Shown: piece after piece, positions 51,636-61,300 of the stretch
How positions within the stretch are numbered: position 1 is the stretch's first letter
How the letters are laid out: every line of letters begins with the position of its first letter
DNA from: Pseudanabaena minima
Lineage (GTDB): Bacteria; Cyanobacteriota; Cyanobacteriia; Pseudanabaenales; Pseudanabaenaceae
Assembly (NCBI RefSeq): GCF_051131155.1
Contig: NZ_CP159508.1
Location: 310,001 to 374,000 of the forward strand
Direction of reading: 5' to 3'
Length of the DNA stretch: 64,000 bases
The notes under the pieces: model-generated
Databases searched by the model: none
Told to the model about the DNA's origin: nothing
What the model saw: the letters and a program-made list of their open reading frames with translations, nothing else
Made by a program: the position numbers and the translations under genes

Positions 51636-51974
51636 GTGTCTGCCTTGTGATCTTTAAAGGGTATGTAAAAAGTCGAAATAATAACTACCCAGTATAGGGT
51701 TTTCCAACTAAATATCTAACTCTATCTCATCAGAAAATGCTGCATTTACAGGTATTTCAACCAAAAACTAACGATAAGTTTTGTAAAGCAAGTACCTTAG
51801 TGATGCTGAATATTCATATATAGCTGTATGTAGGGCATAAGCGCGATCGCCTTAATCGCCATATTTTAGATTTTGTTAAGCTGGATCTAAATTTTAGTCT
51901 CCAAATTAGTTGTCAGGCAACCAACTCAACAAGACAGGTAAATTTGACCATAAATTTAACACCCCCTAAATCTT
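51636..51974. promoter_or_regulatory. apcE upstream region
   Basis: A 339-bp gene-free AT-rich spacer between divergent apcE and the Uma2 gene; it should hold the apcE promoter and leader. At 51816-51840, TATATAGCTGTATGTAGGGC and ATAAG resemble the outer end of the element at 4573-4693, a solo end. No hairpin core or open frame. Confidence 0.45.
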
Positions 51975-52673
51975 ATGATTGCCACACCTTATAAACCCAA
52001 CGAAATTTCACCTATTGCATCATCGATTGAACAAGCCAGACCAATATCTGAAAATCGGGTCTTGCTATATGGGGTTAGCTGGGAAACTTTTGAGAGTTTA
52101 TTAGCAGATGTTGGCGATCGCCGTTCAACTCTATTTCATTACATTAATGGTACTTTAGAGATTATGTCTCCTCTCTCACTGCATGAAGGTAGCAATCGAT
52201 TTATTGAAGCTTTACTCGGTGTATTTGTTGATGAGTTAGAAATAGATATGAGACGGTTGGGATCTTTACTGATGAAGATACCAGAGTTAAAGGTTGGGGG
52301 AGAACCTGATTCTTGCTATTACATCAAAAATGAGGTGGTGATCCGCGAGAAAGAAAATGTCATTGCCGGACAAGATCCACCTCCTGATTTGGTTTTAGAA
52401 GTGGATATCACTAGTCCTAGCGATCGCCGTTTACCAATCTATGCGCTTCTCGGTGTGCCTGAAGTCTGGCGTTATGATGGCTATAGTTTGGAGTTTTTAG
52501 GTTTAGAGAATGGAGAATATGTTCCCATTGAAAATAGTTTGTCTTTTCCGACGTTACCCGCAGCAATTATTGTGGAATATGTGCAGAAGCGATCGCTCTT
52601 AGGGGAAAGTAAAACTTTAAAAGAGTTTCGTGCATGGGTAAGGGCAAATTATTCACTGCAAGCGGAAGTTTAA
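51975..52673 (+). CDS. Uma2 family (DUF820) endonuclease-like protein
   Basis: A 232-residue member of the large cyanobacterial Uma2/DUF820 family. ENRVLLYGVSWETFESLLADVGDRRSTLFHYINGTLEIMSP is the N-terminal signature, and PPPDLVLEVDITSPSDRRLPIYALLGVPEVWRYDG carries the nuclease Asp/Glu in D-LVLEVD. Multiple copies are usual in cyanobacteria; function unknown. Confidence 0.92.
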   Translation: MIATPYKPNEISPIASSIEQARPISENRVLLYGVSWETFESLLADVGDRRSTLFHYINGTLEIMSPLSLHEGSNRFIEALLGVFVDELEIDMRRLGSLLMKIPELKVGGEPDSCYYIKNEVVIREKENVIAGQDPPPDLVLEVDITSPSDRRLPIYALLGVPEVWRYDGYSLEFLGLENGEYVPIENSLSFPTLPAAIIVEYVQKRSLLGESKTLKEFRAWVRANYSLQAEV

Positions 52674-52875
52674 ATTTTTGAATTTGGGTGTGATTGCTAT
52701 TTTAAAAATCAGATCTTTTTCTGTTTGAGGTAGAATTAAAATAATTGCAGAAAAGTTTCATGCTTAATACAATTAAAGCAACATAAAAAAGAGTAGAAGT
52801 TCACTTAATTCTGCTGACTAGTGTTTATTTAGCTTCGTCACACAAGATGTTTCAAAGAGTTTAGAAGTTAGTTTT

Positions 52876-53208
52876 ATGTTTGAATATATTATTCACGTGC
52901 CTTTTCCACTTAAACTAAAAGACTGTGAGAGTGATGAGATTTCATGGATGAAGGTTGCCCAATACAATTTTGATCCAGGTTTGCAAATAGATGAAGAAAT
53001 TAACTTGAGCACACATTTTGGTGGATGGGGTGATAAACCATTCTTTTTCAAAAAAGCACGGGTTGTTAGAAAAGATAAAATTGTCATATCTCAAAAAGGG
53101 GGAGATATCTTCAGGATTGATGTTTTTGTTGAGATAGCGGATAAAGAAGATCTTGTAAGAATGCGAGAAATTCTTAGGAAGTTAAACCCAGGAAAATTTG
53201 AGGATTAA
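52876..53208 (+). CDS. Hypothetical protein
   Basis: A 110-residue protein not recognised. It is beta-rich in the first 85 residues (FEYIIHVPFPLKL, HFGGWGDKPFFFKKARVVRKDKIVIS) and ends with a short helix with VRMREILRKL. No signal peptide or membrane segment. Located between Uma2 and a toxin-antitoxin pair, in an AT-rich stretch. Confidence 0.55.
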   Translation: MFEYIIHVPFPLKLKDCESDEISWMKVAQYNFDPGLQIDEEINLSTHFGGWGDKPFFFKKARVVRKDKIVISQKGGDIFRIDVFVEIADKEDLVRMREILRKLNPGKFED

Positions 53209-53270
53209 TATAAACCTAGAAATATTAGCCAATTTTAGCCCACTAAGTTCAACTCTTAAAGAACACAAGA

Positions 53271-53513
53271 ATGTCAACAATATCCCTAACTGAAGCTCAA
53301 TTTAAACTTCAAGATCTGATCAATGAAGTCTCACAATCTCACGAGCCTATTCTGATTTCAGGAACTACATCTAATGCTTTTCTAGTCTCCGAAGAAGATT
53401 GGAAAGGGATTCAAGAAACAATCTATTTACTTTCAATTCCCGAAGTTGGTGCGTCAATTGTGGAAGGTTTAGCTACTCCCATTAGTGAATGTAGCGAGAC
53501 ATTGGAATGGTGA
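53271..53513 (+). CDS. yefM: YefM/Phd-type antitoxin
   Basis: An 80-residue protein: MSTISLTEAQFKLQDLINEVSQSHEPILISG is the Phd/YefM DNA-binding fold, followed by AFLVSEEDWKGIQETIYLL and a flexible C-terminal tail. It neutralises the YoeB-like toxin encoded next; the genes overlap by 7 bp, so they are translationally coupled. Confidence 0.9.
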   Translation: MSTISLTEAQFKLQDLINEVSQSHEPILISGTTSNAFLVSEEDWKGIQETIYLLSIPEVGASIVEGLATPISECSETLEW

Positions 53514-53773
53514 ATTGGAAATTGGTATACACCAAGCAAGCTCAAAAAGATGCCAAGAAAATTGCTGCAACTAATCTCAAAAGTAAGGTTGCTGAACTTT
53601 TATCCATAATTCAGGTGAATCCATTTCAAAATCCACCACCTTATGAAAAATTGGTTGGTGATTTAGCTGGTGCATATTCCCGCAGAATAAATATCCAGCA
53701 TCGACTTGTTTATCAGGCGATCGAATCAGAGAAAACCATTAAGATAATCAGGATGTGGACGCATTATGAGTAA
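53507..53773 (+). CDS. yoeB: YoeB/Txe-type mRNA interferase toxin
   Basis: An 88-residue protein of the RelE superfamily: WKLVYTKQAQKDAKKIA, PFQNPPPYEKLVGDLAGAYSRRINIQHRLVYQ and the terminal RMWTHYE. Glu/Arg/His residues of the YoeB active site are visible (E in YEKL, R in SRRI, H near the C-terminus with Tyr). It cleaves mRNA on ribosomes. Confidence 0.93.
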   Translation: MVNWKLVYTKQAQKDAKKIAATNLKSKVAELLSIIQVNPFQNPPPYEKLVGDLAGAYSRRINIQHRLVYQAIESEKTIKIIRMWTHYE

Positions 53774-53969
53774 GTGCGATCGCAGATTTTCGATTTTATA
53801 AAAACTGATTGAAAGGCAATTTCAAAAATAGCTTTTATGAAGGCTAACTATTTTTGGGCATTCTATAGTGTCAACATACACAATCTAAGGTTATGTGTAT
53901 TGACGCACCCCAAAAGATATAATCGCTTAAGACTTATTTACATAATCATAGACACAATCACAGATTTAT

Positions 53970-54944
53970 ATGGCAGAGGTTACTTTTTTCAACGCCCTCA
54001 GAGCAGCGATCGATGAGGAAATGGAGCGCGATCCAGCCGTTTATGTTTTAGGCGAAGACGTGGGGCATTATGGCGGCTCCTACAAAGTAACCAAAGACCT
54101 TTACAAAAAATACGGTGACTTACGCCTACTCGACACCCCGATCGCAGAAAACAGCTTCACAGGTATGGCGATCGGCTCAGCAATGACAGGTTTGCGCCCA
54201 ATCATCGAAGGCATGAACATGGGCTTTTTGCTGCTAGCCTTTAACCAAATCTCCAATAATGCGGGGATGTTGCGCTATACATCTGGCGGTAATTTCAAAA
54301 TCCCGATTGTCATTCGGGGACCTGGTGGCGTTGGACGCAACCTTGGCGCAGAGCATTCACAGCGTCTCGAAACTTACTTTCAAGCTGTCCCTGGGATTAA
54401 GATGGTGGCTTGTTCCACGCCTTACAATGCTAAAGGCTTGCTGAAGTCAGCAATTCGTAACGATAACCCGATCCTTTTCTTTGAGCATGTGTTGCTATAC
54501 AACCTCAAAGAAGACATTCCTGACGAAGAATATTTGTTGCCTCTCGACAAAGCTGAAATCGTGCGTGAAGGTAGCGATGTTACCATTCTCACCTACTCAA
54601 GAATGCGCTATCACGTTCTCAAGGCTGTTGAGACTCTAGTTGATAAAGGCTACGATCCTGAAGTGATTGACTTAATTTCACTAAAGCCTTTGGACATGGA
54701 AACTATTGTTACCTCGTTGCGTAAAACCCATCGGATTGTGATTGTTGAAGAAGGAATGCGCTGTGCCAGTATTGGTTCAGAGATTATTGCTTCGATCAAT
54801 GACAGCTATTTTGATGAGCTTGACGCGCCGATTGTCCGTTTAGCCGCCCTTGATGTGCCAACTCCCTATAACGGGGGCTTGGAAAATCTGACGATTCCTC
54901 AACCTGAAGATGTAATTGCCGCAGTTGAAAAGTTACTTGCTTAA
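53970..54944 (+). CDS. pdhB: Pyruvate dehydrogenase E1 component subunit beta
   Basis: The 324-residue thiamine-enzyme subunit matches PdhB: LGEDVGHYGGSYKVT, DTPIAENSFTGMAIGSAMTGLRPI, RGPGGVGRNLGAEHSQRLE and a C-terminal transketolase domain. With PdhA it decarboxylates pyruvate for acetyl-CoA. Monocistronic; pdhA is not adjacent, as usual in cyanobacteria. Confidence 0.96.
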   Translation: MAEVTFFNALRAAIDEEMERDPAVYVLGEDVGHYGGSYKVTKDLYKKYGDLRLLDTPIAENSFTGMAIGSAMTGLRPIIEGMNMGFLLLAFNQISNNAGMLRYTSGGNFKIPIVIRGPGGVGRNLGAEHSQRLETYFQAVPGIKMVACSTPYNAKGLLKSAIRNDNPILFFEHVLLYNLKEDIPDEEYLLPLDKAEIVREGSDVTILTYSRMRYHVLKAVETLVDKGYDPEVIDLISLKPLDMETIVTSLRKTHRIVIVEEGMRCASIGSEIIASINDSYFDELDAPIVRLAALDVPTPYNGGLENLTIPQPEDVIAAVEKLLA

Positions 54945-54984
54945 GTCTTAGCGCAAAGCGCTATAACTTAACAAAAGAAAAGAG

Positions 54985-55041
54985 GATTTGGAGACCAAAT
55001 CCCTACATATTTGTAAAAGTAGGGGCTTGGTCTCCAAGCCC
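54985..55041. repeat. Two small palindromes after pdhB
   Basis: GATTTGG-AGA-CCAAATC at 54985-55001 and GGGCTTGG-TCT-CCAAGCCC at 55023-55041. They can fold separately or pair with each other across CCCTACAT/AGTAGGGG, so two alternative structures are possible. Likely 3' end of the pdhB transcript. Confidence 0.65.
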
Positions 55042-55070
55042 TAATCTCAGCGTTTCAAGTAACATCAGTT

Positions 55071-55111
55071 CCTAAAAGAAAGGAGGCGCGTAGCGCCTCC
55101 TTTCTTTTAGG
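55071..55111. repeat. Hairpin repeat supplying the umuC stop codon
   Basis: Perfect 19-bp arms CCTAAAAGAAAGGAGGCGC with a GTA loop. The right arm holds the TAA of umuC (minus strand, Ser-stop = TCC TAA). Confidence 0.85.
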
Positions 55112-56399
55112 AGACTTCAAGTAAATCTTGCCAACAAGTTGTGTATTTTGGCGATCGCTGTTCAGATTTAGATTTCCAAACTTGAATCACTCCAGTAGTC
55201 GCAAATCGTAAAGTATCTCTGCCATATATTTCATTGATCGTATCCATCACACTCATCAGATTGCGCGATCGCTGCTTTTGCTCATCATCACTAACATCAA
55301 AAAGATTTCCTTGAATTTGTTTTTCAGACACAAGCCCTGTCATGATCACACCAGCTTTTTTGAAATGTTGTCCTTGACGATAAACACTTTCAGTTAACTG
55401 TGATGCAACACGGGATAGTTCGATAGTGTAGTTAGTGGATAAATCTAATTCTGCGGTAGCACTATTGGAGTAGAAATTATCACGAAAAGGACTAGTCCTC
55501 GCAAAAACGGTAACCACACTGGCTGCTTGTTTCTGCCGTCGGAGTTTTTCGGCGGCTCGATGCGTAAAAGAGGCGATCGCTTCCTTTAGTTCAGGTAGTT
55601 TATGAATCGACTGAGGAAAAGAGCGAGAGACGCAGGTTCCTTTTTTGGGGTTATCCATCAATTCCATTGGTAGGCAAGACTCTCCTCTTAATTCTCTTTG
55701 TAGTTTCAAGCCGACAATACCCATTTTGTTGCGAATCAAGCCTTCATGGGCTTCTTTCAAATCTAAAGCTGTAGCTATTCTTCTTTCTTTCAACCAATTT
55801 GCATATTTAGAGCCAACACCCCAAATATCGCCAACATCCACTTGAGATAGAATTTCATCCATAGATGCATAGACACTGAGATCGAAAACACCTGATCTAG
55901 ATTGCTTTGCAATGAGATTAGCTAACTTTGCCAAGGTTTTAGTCGGCGCAATTCCTACGGATACAGGAATTCCTACCCATTGCATCACTCTTTGACGGAT
56001 CTCGTTGCCATAGGTCGTTAAGTCGCGATATCGAAACCCGGATAAATCAATAAAGGCTTCATCAATTGAGTATATTTCCACATCAGGTGCAAAATAAGCT
56101 AGTGTGGACATGACTCGACCCGATAGATCGCCATAGAGACTGTAATTTGAGGAATAGACTTGAATATTATGGCGCTTAATCAGTTCATAAATTCGGAATA
56201 CAGGTACACCCATCTTGATCCCAAGATCCTTCACTTCCTGCGATCGCGCCACTACGCAGCCATCATTATTTGATAGAACTACCACAGGTTTACTAGTGAG
56301 TGCAGGATTAAACAAACGTTCGCAGGAAACGTAAAAGTTATTGCAATCGACTAGGGCGAATCTTTTTTCGACTTTTCGGTCTAACACAGTGGATGGCAT
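55107..56399 (-). CDS. umuC: Y-family DNA polymerase UmuC
   Basis: The enzyme is 430 residues from ATG 56399. It has the catalytic ALVDCNNFYVSCERLF and YSIDEAFIDLSG motifs (palm acidic residues), an IMS C-terminal domain and the UmuC-specific tail (PKYTTCWQDLLEVS). It performs error-prone translesion synthesis with processed UmuD. The first 16 residues extend beyond the usual start at FALVDCNN and overlap umuD by about 60 bp, which suggests translational coupling. Confidence 0.94.
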   Translation of the reverse strand: MPSTVLDRKVEKRFALVDCNNFYVSCERLFNPALTSKPVVVLSNNDGCVVARSQEVKDLGIKMGVPVFRIYELIKRHNIQVYSSNYSLYGDLSGRVMSTLAYFAPDVEIYSIDEAFIDLSGFRYRDLTTYGNEIRQRVMQWVGIPVSVGIAPTKTLAKLANLIAKQSRSGVFDLSVYASMDEILSQVDVGDIWGVGSKYANWLKERRIATALDLKEAHEGLIRNKMGIVGLKLQRELRGESCLPMELMDNPKKGTCVSRSFPQSIHKLPELKEAIASFTHRAAEKLRRQKQAASVVTVFARTSPFRDNFYSNSATAELDLSTNYTIELSRVASQLTESVYRQGQHFKKAGVIMTGLVSEKQIQGNLFDVSDDEQKQRSRNLMSVMDTINEIYGRDTLRFATTGVIQVWKSKSEQRSPKYTTCWQDLLEVS

Positions 56400-56952
56400 T
56401 AGTGACAACTCCCCAAATATGTAAGTCGGAATGTTCGTTAATGAAAATGGTTTGATAGCTTTCGTTTTCAGGGACTAGAGCTATTTCTCCTCTCAGGTAA
56501 TGCAAACGTTTGACGGTGATTTCTCCTAGCACGACAGCGATGACAATATCATTGTGAGTAGCTTCAATCGAGCGATCGACGATCAACAAATCGCCATCAT
56601 GGATATTAGCTCCTGTCATCGAATTCCCTGAAGCCCTTACAAAAAAAGTTGCCGCAGGATGAGTTACTAGATAACTATTGAGATCGAGCTTATGTTCCAC
56701 ATAGTCTTCCGCAGGAGAAGGGAAGCCCGCAGGGACAAAGCAATTTTGTAATGGCAATTCTAGCGTAGTACTCATATCAGGAAGATGAATATCTCTAATA
56801 GTTTCAGCAAGATCGCGAACCTGCTCTTTTGTCCATGAGTCAATATTTACAACGTTCTTATTTGTTAGCAACTGGATATTAGGAGCAGATTGATCCTGTC
56901 TACTGCTTTTTAGTTGCCTAAACTTATCTTGCGGCGGATCGTCACTTTCCAT
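56338..56952 (-). CDS. umuD: UmuD-like S24 peptidase
   Basis: A 204-residue LexA/UmuD-type protein: self-cleavage site Ala75-Gly76 in FVPAGFPSPAED, Ser111 in SGNSMTG and Lys148 in ITVKRLHY form the peptidase dyad. RecA-stimulated self-cleavage would activate it for translesion synthesis with UmuC. The N-terminal part before the cleavage site is about 50 residues longer than in E. coli UmuD (139 residues total); it has no clear helix-turn-helix. No convincing SOS box upstream. Confidence 0.9.
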   Translation of the reverse strand: MESDDPPQDKFRQLKSSRQDQSAPNIQLLTNKNVVNIDSWTKEQVRDLAETIRDIHLPDMSTTLELPLQNCFVPAGFPSPAEDYVEHKLDLNSYLVTHPAATFFVRASGNSMTGANIHDGDLLIVDRSIEATHNDIVIAVVLGEITVKRLHYLRGEIALVPENESYQTIFINEHSDLHIWGVVTNAIHCVRPKSRKKIRPSRLQ

Positions 56953-57019
56953 AAGCTCACTTTTGATTAAAGTACGATATTCAAAACTTTAACACGATCA
57001 CTTATGTATAGCAAGATCA

Positions 57020-57060
57020 AAAAAAGCAGAGACTGCAAAAAATGCAGTCTCTGCTTTTTT
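57020..57060. terminator. Bidirectional hairpin downstream of a small gene
   Basis: AAAAAAGCAGAGACTGCA / TGCAGTCTCTGCTTTTTT with an AAAAA loop. A second CCATTTGC-type hairpin follows at 57064-57099. It probably ends the minus-strand gene at 57122. Confidence 0.75.
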
Positions 57061-57121
57061 AGCGTAGCCATTTGCAGTGTGCTTTGCACGCCGCAAATGG
57101 ATATATCTTTTTTAATCTTAG

Positions 57122-57367
57122 CTAAGCAGCTTGAAAAATCATTTGATTGGGTACTGAGACCCAGACCTGAAATTTTTCTGTGTCAGGGGTAATCAATACG
57201 GCTAAACCCAAATCTAAGTCTTGTCTACAGGCAGAGATCGCTTCGTTCAAGCTGTTGTATGCCCTGTCGGCAACAAAAGTTTTGCCTAGAAATACAATCC
57301 CGCGCTCCCTGCCAGCGATGGTTATGACTTCAATTGGGCGAGTTTCATTTAGTGAGTTGAGAATCAT
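57122..57367 (-). CDS. Small conserved hypothetical protein
   Basis: An 81-residue protein with EVITIAGRERGIVFLGKTFVADRAYNSLNEAISACRQDLDLG and AVLITPDTEKFQVWVS, mixed alpha/beta. I recall this type of small protein as common in cyanobacteria but know no function. Single gene between umuD and the Nudix gene. Confidence 0.6.
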   Translation of the reverse strand: MILNSLNETRPIEVITIAGRERGIVFLGKTFVADRAYNSLNEAISACRQDLDLGLAVLITPDTEKFQVWVSVPNQMIFQAA

Positions 57368-57567
57368 GGCTGTTGGATAGTTAGGCTTGAGATATTTGAA
57401 GGAATTTCTCTATAGCTATGAGTATCGCTTTCTATAAGTGTTAGGACTGCGATCGCTAATTATTGTTTCGGTGATGTCATGTGTGGTAATTTGCGATCGA
57501 CATCACTAATCTAGAAATTTAAGCCTATGGATAGGATGCAATCTATCAGACCAATCTCCATTTGCTT

Positions 57568-57668
57568 AAGTAGCTAGGCATAAATAAACTAAAAACCGAA
57601 AAGACTGTTCCGCCCGCGTAGCGGGCGGAACAGTCTTGGGTTTTAGGTTTTAATATGCTCATCTACTT
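57568..57668. mobile_element. MITE-like family A copy 3, upstream of the Nudix gene
   Basis: Matches 3065-3166: AAGTAGCTAGGCATAAATAAAC at the left, hairpin GACTGTTCCGCCCGC with a GTA loop at 57601-57637, and GGTTTTAATATGCTCATCTACTT at the right. Compensating changes in the hairpin arms (TTTG to GACT on one side, CAAA to AGTC on the other) keep pairing intact. It overlaps the first codons of the Nudix gene. Confidence 0.82.
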
Positions 57669-58068
57669 ATTTCGCAATGGCAACAAAATCTTGGTGTCAG
57701 AATGCTTTGATTCAATAAAACAGGACTATTTTTGCCGTCCATTGGGTGGAGGAATAGAGTTTGGAGAAAGCAGTCAAGAAGCGATGTTGCGCGAAATTGG
57801 GGAAGAGCTTGCGCTTGAGATAGAAAATTTAAAATTAATTGAGGTAATCGAGAATATATTTGTCTACGAAGGTAAACAAGGGCATGAAGTTGTATTTGTC
57901 TATGATGCTAAATTTGTAGATAAATCTTGTTATGACAAGGAAGTTCTAACTTATTACGAAAGTTCCATAACTACGGAACTCACTGCAAAATGGCTGTCTT
58001 TAGCAGATATGCAGCAACAGAATATACGACTAGTTCCAGAAGGTTTGAAGAGTTTACTGTTTGCTTAA
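57655..58068 (+). CDS. Nudix hydrolase with a repeat-derived start
   Basis: The 137-residue protein has a complete Nudix box GGGIEFGESSQEAMLREIGEEL (Mg-binding REIGEE). Nudix enzymes hydrolyse nucleoside-diphosphate derivatives; substrate unknown. Homologues normally begin about 8-10 residues earlier with a hydrophobic strand. Here the ATG and residues MLIYL lie within the right end of the family A element at 57568-57668, so the element appears to have replaced the original 5' end. No obvious SD site. Confidence 0.85.
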   Translation: MLIYLFRNGNKILVSECFDSIKQDYFCRPLGGGIEFGESSQEAMLREIGEELALEIENLKLIEVIENIFVYEGKQGHEVVFVYDAKFVDKSCYDKEVLTYYESSITTELTAKWLSLADMQQQNIRLVPEGLKSLLFA

Positions 58069-58069
58069 A

Positions 58070-58104
58070 GAAATAGATAGATTGCTTTGAAATCTATCTA
58101 TTTC
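58070..58104 (+). terminator. Hairpin after the Nudix gene
   Basis: GAAATAGATAGAT / ATCTATCTATTTC 13-bp arms with a 9-base loop, 2 bp after the Nudix stop. No T-run follows, so only a moderate candidate. Confidence 0.6.
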
Positions 58105-58116
58105 CTGATCACTAAA

Positions 58117-58159
58117 TCGGAATGTTGGGATTTGAACCCAAGACCCCCACTACCCCAAA
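58117..58159 (-). pseudogene. 3' half of tRNA-Pro, attachment-site-like remnant
   Basis: The minus strand reads anticodon loop TTTGGGG (UGG if read as Pro), the 3' anticodon stem TAGTG, variable loop GGGGTC, T arm TTGGG-TTCAAAT-CCCAA and the 3' acceptor strand CATTCCG with discriminator A. The 5' half, including the D arm, is absent; sequence upstream of the loop does not pair. Such a break at the anticodon loop is where tRNA-targeting integrases recombine. The large helicase gene begins downstream, so it may mark one end of an integrated island. Confidence 0.8.
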
Positions 58160-58328
58160 TTTGAGTTCTAAACCTTATATTTCGTTCTATGCATGAATTT
58201 AACTGCATATGATTAATTGCTATACCAATTTTATACTGCTTTTCAGATATTGGGGTGATAAAACGAAATATATACAATTAGGCTGTGCATAGATGTATCA
58301 CTGATTAAATCGCCAAATTACAACATCA

Positions 58329-61300
58329 TCAGAGTCGTAGAAGAAGAGATTCTAGTGACATTTGTAAGCTTGAGGCTTTAGCGTTATCGATCGCTAATAA
58401 ATTTAGTTTGTCAGTATCCGCTACTAACTGAGCAACAAAGGCATCATGATCAAGTTTTGCCTTTTCCCCAGTCGTGTAGTCCTTGAGTAATTTTTGGACT
58501 AGCTTGGAATGTTTACAGGAATTAAGTTTTTTGAGCGTTTCAGTGACATCTTGGCGCGATATACCTTGCGGAAAGCTAGATAACAGAGCAACTCGCTTTT
58601 TAATCTTGTTAAGTCGTTCAGAATTGACATTGATATTGGCTATGGTATCGACTTGGACTAAGTCAGTTGATAGATGCTGCTTGAGTTTTACTAGTAGTTT
58701 GTAAAGGTTGCTTGCTGAGGTGAGTAATCGATTGGCAGCAATTACTTCGCTAACTTCAGGCGTATTAAAGGCAGTGGCGATCGCTACACCATAGGCATCA
58801 CGCTCACCTGTTTGATCGTTCCAAAAAATATCGCGTTGCTGTTCGGCAATTACTGCGCCATTGGGGTCAAAATATTCGACTTTAAAAGCTGCTAAAGCCA
58901 TTGGTTCGTTTGTTTTGTTGCTACTTGTTCCCAATGCGATCGCATTAGCTTGATAGTCTTTACCTAGTTCAGCAATTTTTTTACTCAAGTCCTCGGCATA
59001 CAAAATTTCTTGATGAGTGTATAAGTCATGAGAATTTTCTTGCTGGCGATAGACTTCTTCTTGCAGATTTACATGCTCCATATTTCGCACCTTGGCAAGA
59101 CTTTGAATAAATTCCACATACCCTGGCAAGATCGGATCGTCAAAAAGGGTGTCACCATAAACTGAAGCACCCAGAGTATTTGCATCTGTGACATTAGAAA
59201 TTTCACCATCTGGGTTTGCCAGATCGCCAACGAGTTTTTTGTTGAGATTTTTGAGGCGGCTTGCTTGCCTTAATAGCTGACTTTCACTGTTGGCGTAGTA
59301 AATCACAATGTTTTCGGCTTTGTGCTGCTTAGGTCTGTCAATCCGCCCGATACGTTGCTCTAGGGTCATGGGATTCCAAGGCAAATCGATATTGATTAGA
59401 TAGTCAGCATCTTGGAGGTTTTGACCAACGGAGAGTGTTTCTGAACCGATTAGCACCATGACTTCTGCCGATGGATTTGGGCGATCGCTAGGATTTTTGC
59501 AAGTGGCAACAGGGGCAAAGAGTCGAAATAGCTGTTGACGCTTGATACCGTTCGTTTGGCGATTGTATTTGATGAAGTTATGGGGCGCAAATTGCAGGGG
59601 ACGAGTTGCGTTTTCGGGAAAGTAGGTTTTTGTAGATCCGATCGCCATGCCAATACCTTGACTAGCGATCGCACTGTCCCTAGACATATGCAGATAGTAA
59701 TCAAGGACAGTATCGGAGAAGGTGGAAATCAGTAATACTTTTTTGCCTTGGCTAATTAAGTTTTTAACTTGCTGTGTTACCTGTTCGCGTTTATGGTCTT
59801 TGAGGAATTCATCGGCAAGCAAGTTTTGGATCTGCTCCATCTGCTTTAAATCCTGTTCACAGGCGGCGAGCATCAGGTCATAAATTTGTTTAGCTTTTTC
59901 AGGATGATCGATGAGAGCATCAGTGGCTTTATTGATTTGAGTGCGAAGCTGTTGACGCTTAGTTTCTTTGCTAGTTTCAGGATCGTTATTTTCTTCCTCC
60001 TCTTCTTCTTCATAGTCTTCATCTTCCATGAAGAAATCTGCCTCATAGTCGAGTTGATAATCAAGTTCTATCTTGGTTTGTTTGCTAAAGCCGTAATGTT
60101 CAAGGAGAAAGTTATTTAACCCTTCAGCAGTGGGAGCATCAGAAATTTTTGCTAAGCGATCGCTCATTAATTTAATTCGCATCCTGAAATTAACAATGGT
60201 GCGACGCAGAGCATACATACTTGATTCAGCACGTTGTAGGAAAAAACGCCTTTGGTTTTTAAGTAGCGATCGCTGTTCGGCTGTACCTGTGAAATAGCGC
60301 AATGGGTCAGCAAAGGGGATATATAGATTGGTTTCAAACTGAGTAAAGATTTGCTCTAGGGCTTGCTCGGTACTTGGTTCAAATTGGACAGGGAGCCATT
60401 CCGCAAGACGTTTAGCATAGACATTCATTTCGGGCATTGCCTCGCGCAACATCTGGCGAGTACGTTGCAAAAAGAGTTGCTTATAGACGCGGCGAAATAG
60501 GTCAGTGCGATCGGTGAAATTTTCGACCCCACTTTCGCGACTGGCAAACCAGTGGGAGACTTCAGGGGGAAAGCCAACTTCCTTAAAGCCCTCCAGACGG
60601 GTTAAGAATGGGCTGAGGATGTTGTAAATATCTTCGCGACGGTTATTCCAAGGCGTAGCAGTTAGTAATAGAAATTGTCTCTGTTTGCCATTGCGTTGAT
60701 CTTGCTCACGGATTTGTAAACAGGTCTTATGGATGCGGTTGTTAAAGTTACGGATGCCTTCGTGAGCCTCATCAATGATCACCAGATCAGCGCCTTCAAA
60801 GCGATTAAACTCCTCTACAAATTTGCTTCCCTTTCGGCTCATTAGGTTTTTGTTAAAAAGTTCATAGTCCTTATGGCGACGTAATCCAAGCTCGGACATT
60901 TCTCGTTCCCAGTTTGACCAGAGCTTTTGAGCCGCCACGATCGCAATTTTCGCCTGACCACCTTGTTGTTCTTTCTGTTCGCGATAGAGATAGGCAACCG
61001 CCGCAGCTAAGCGCGTTTTGCCAAGTCCGACGGCATCGGCACAGACAGCAACTCCAAAGTCTTGCATTACTCTCAGACAATGCTGTGCGCCTGATTTTTG
61101 ATGTTCATAAAGAATTCCTTCGTTGATAAGCTCATCAAGATAACTGTCCTGTTTGACCCGAAATTGGTTGGGGCGTTGTTTTGCCATCCAATAGAGAAAG
61201 TCATTAGGTGTGCCATATTCACCTGCGAGTATTTTTTCAACTGCTTCTTTAAAGCCAAGGATTTCAGGGAACTCAGGAACTTTAACAATATTGCTAACTT

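Noticed and set aside
56953..57003. SOS box upstream of umuD
   Set aside because: AGTACGATATTC has one half-site only and does not match the cyanobacterial LexA consensus.
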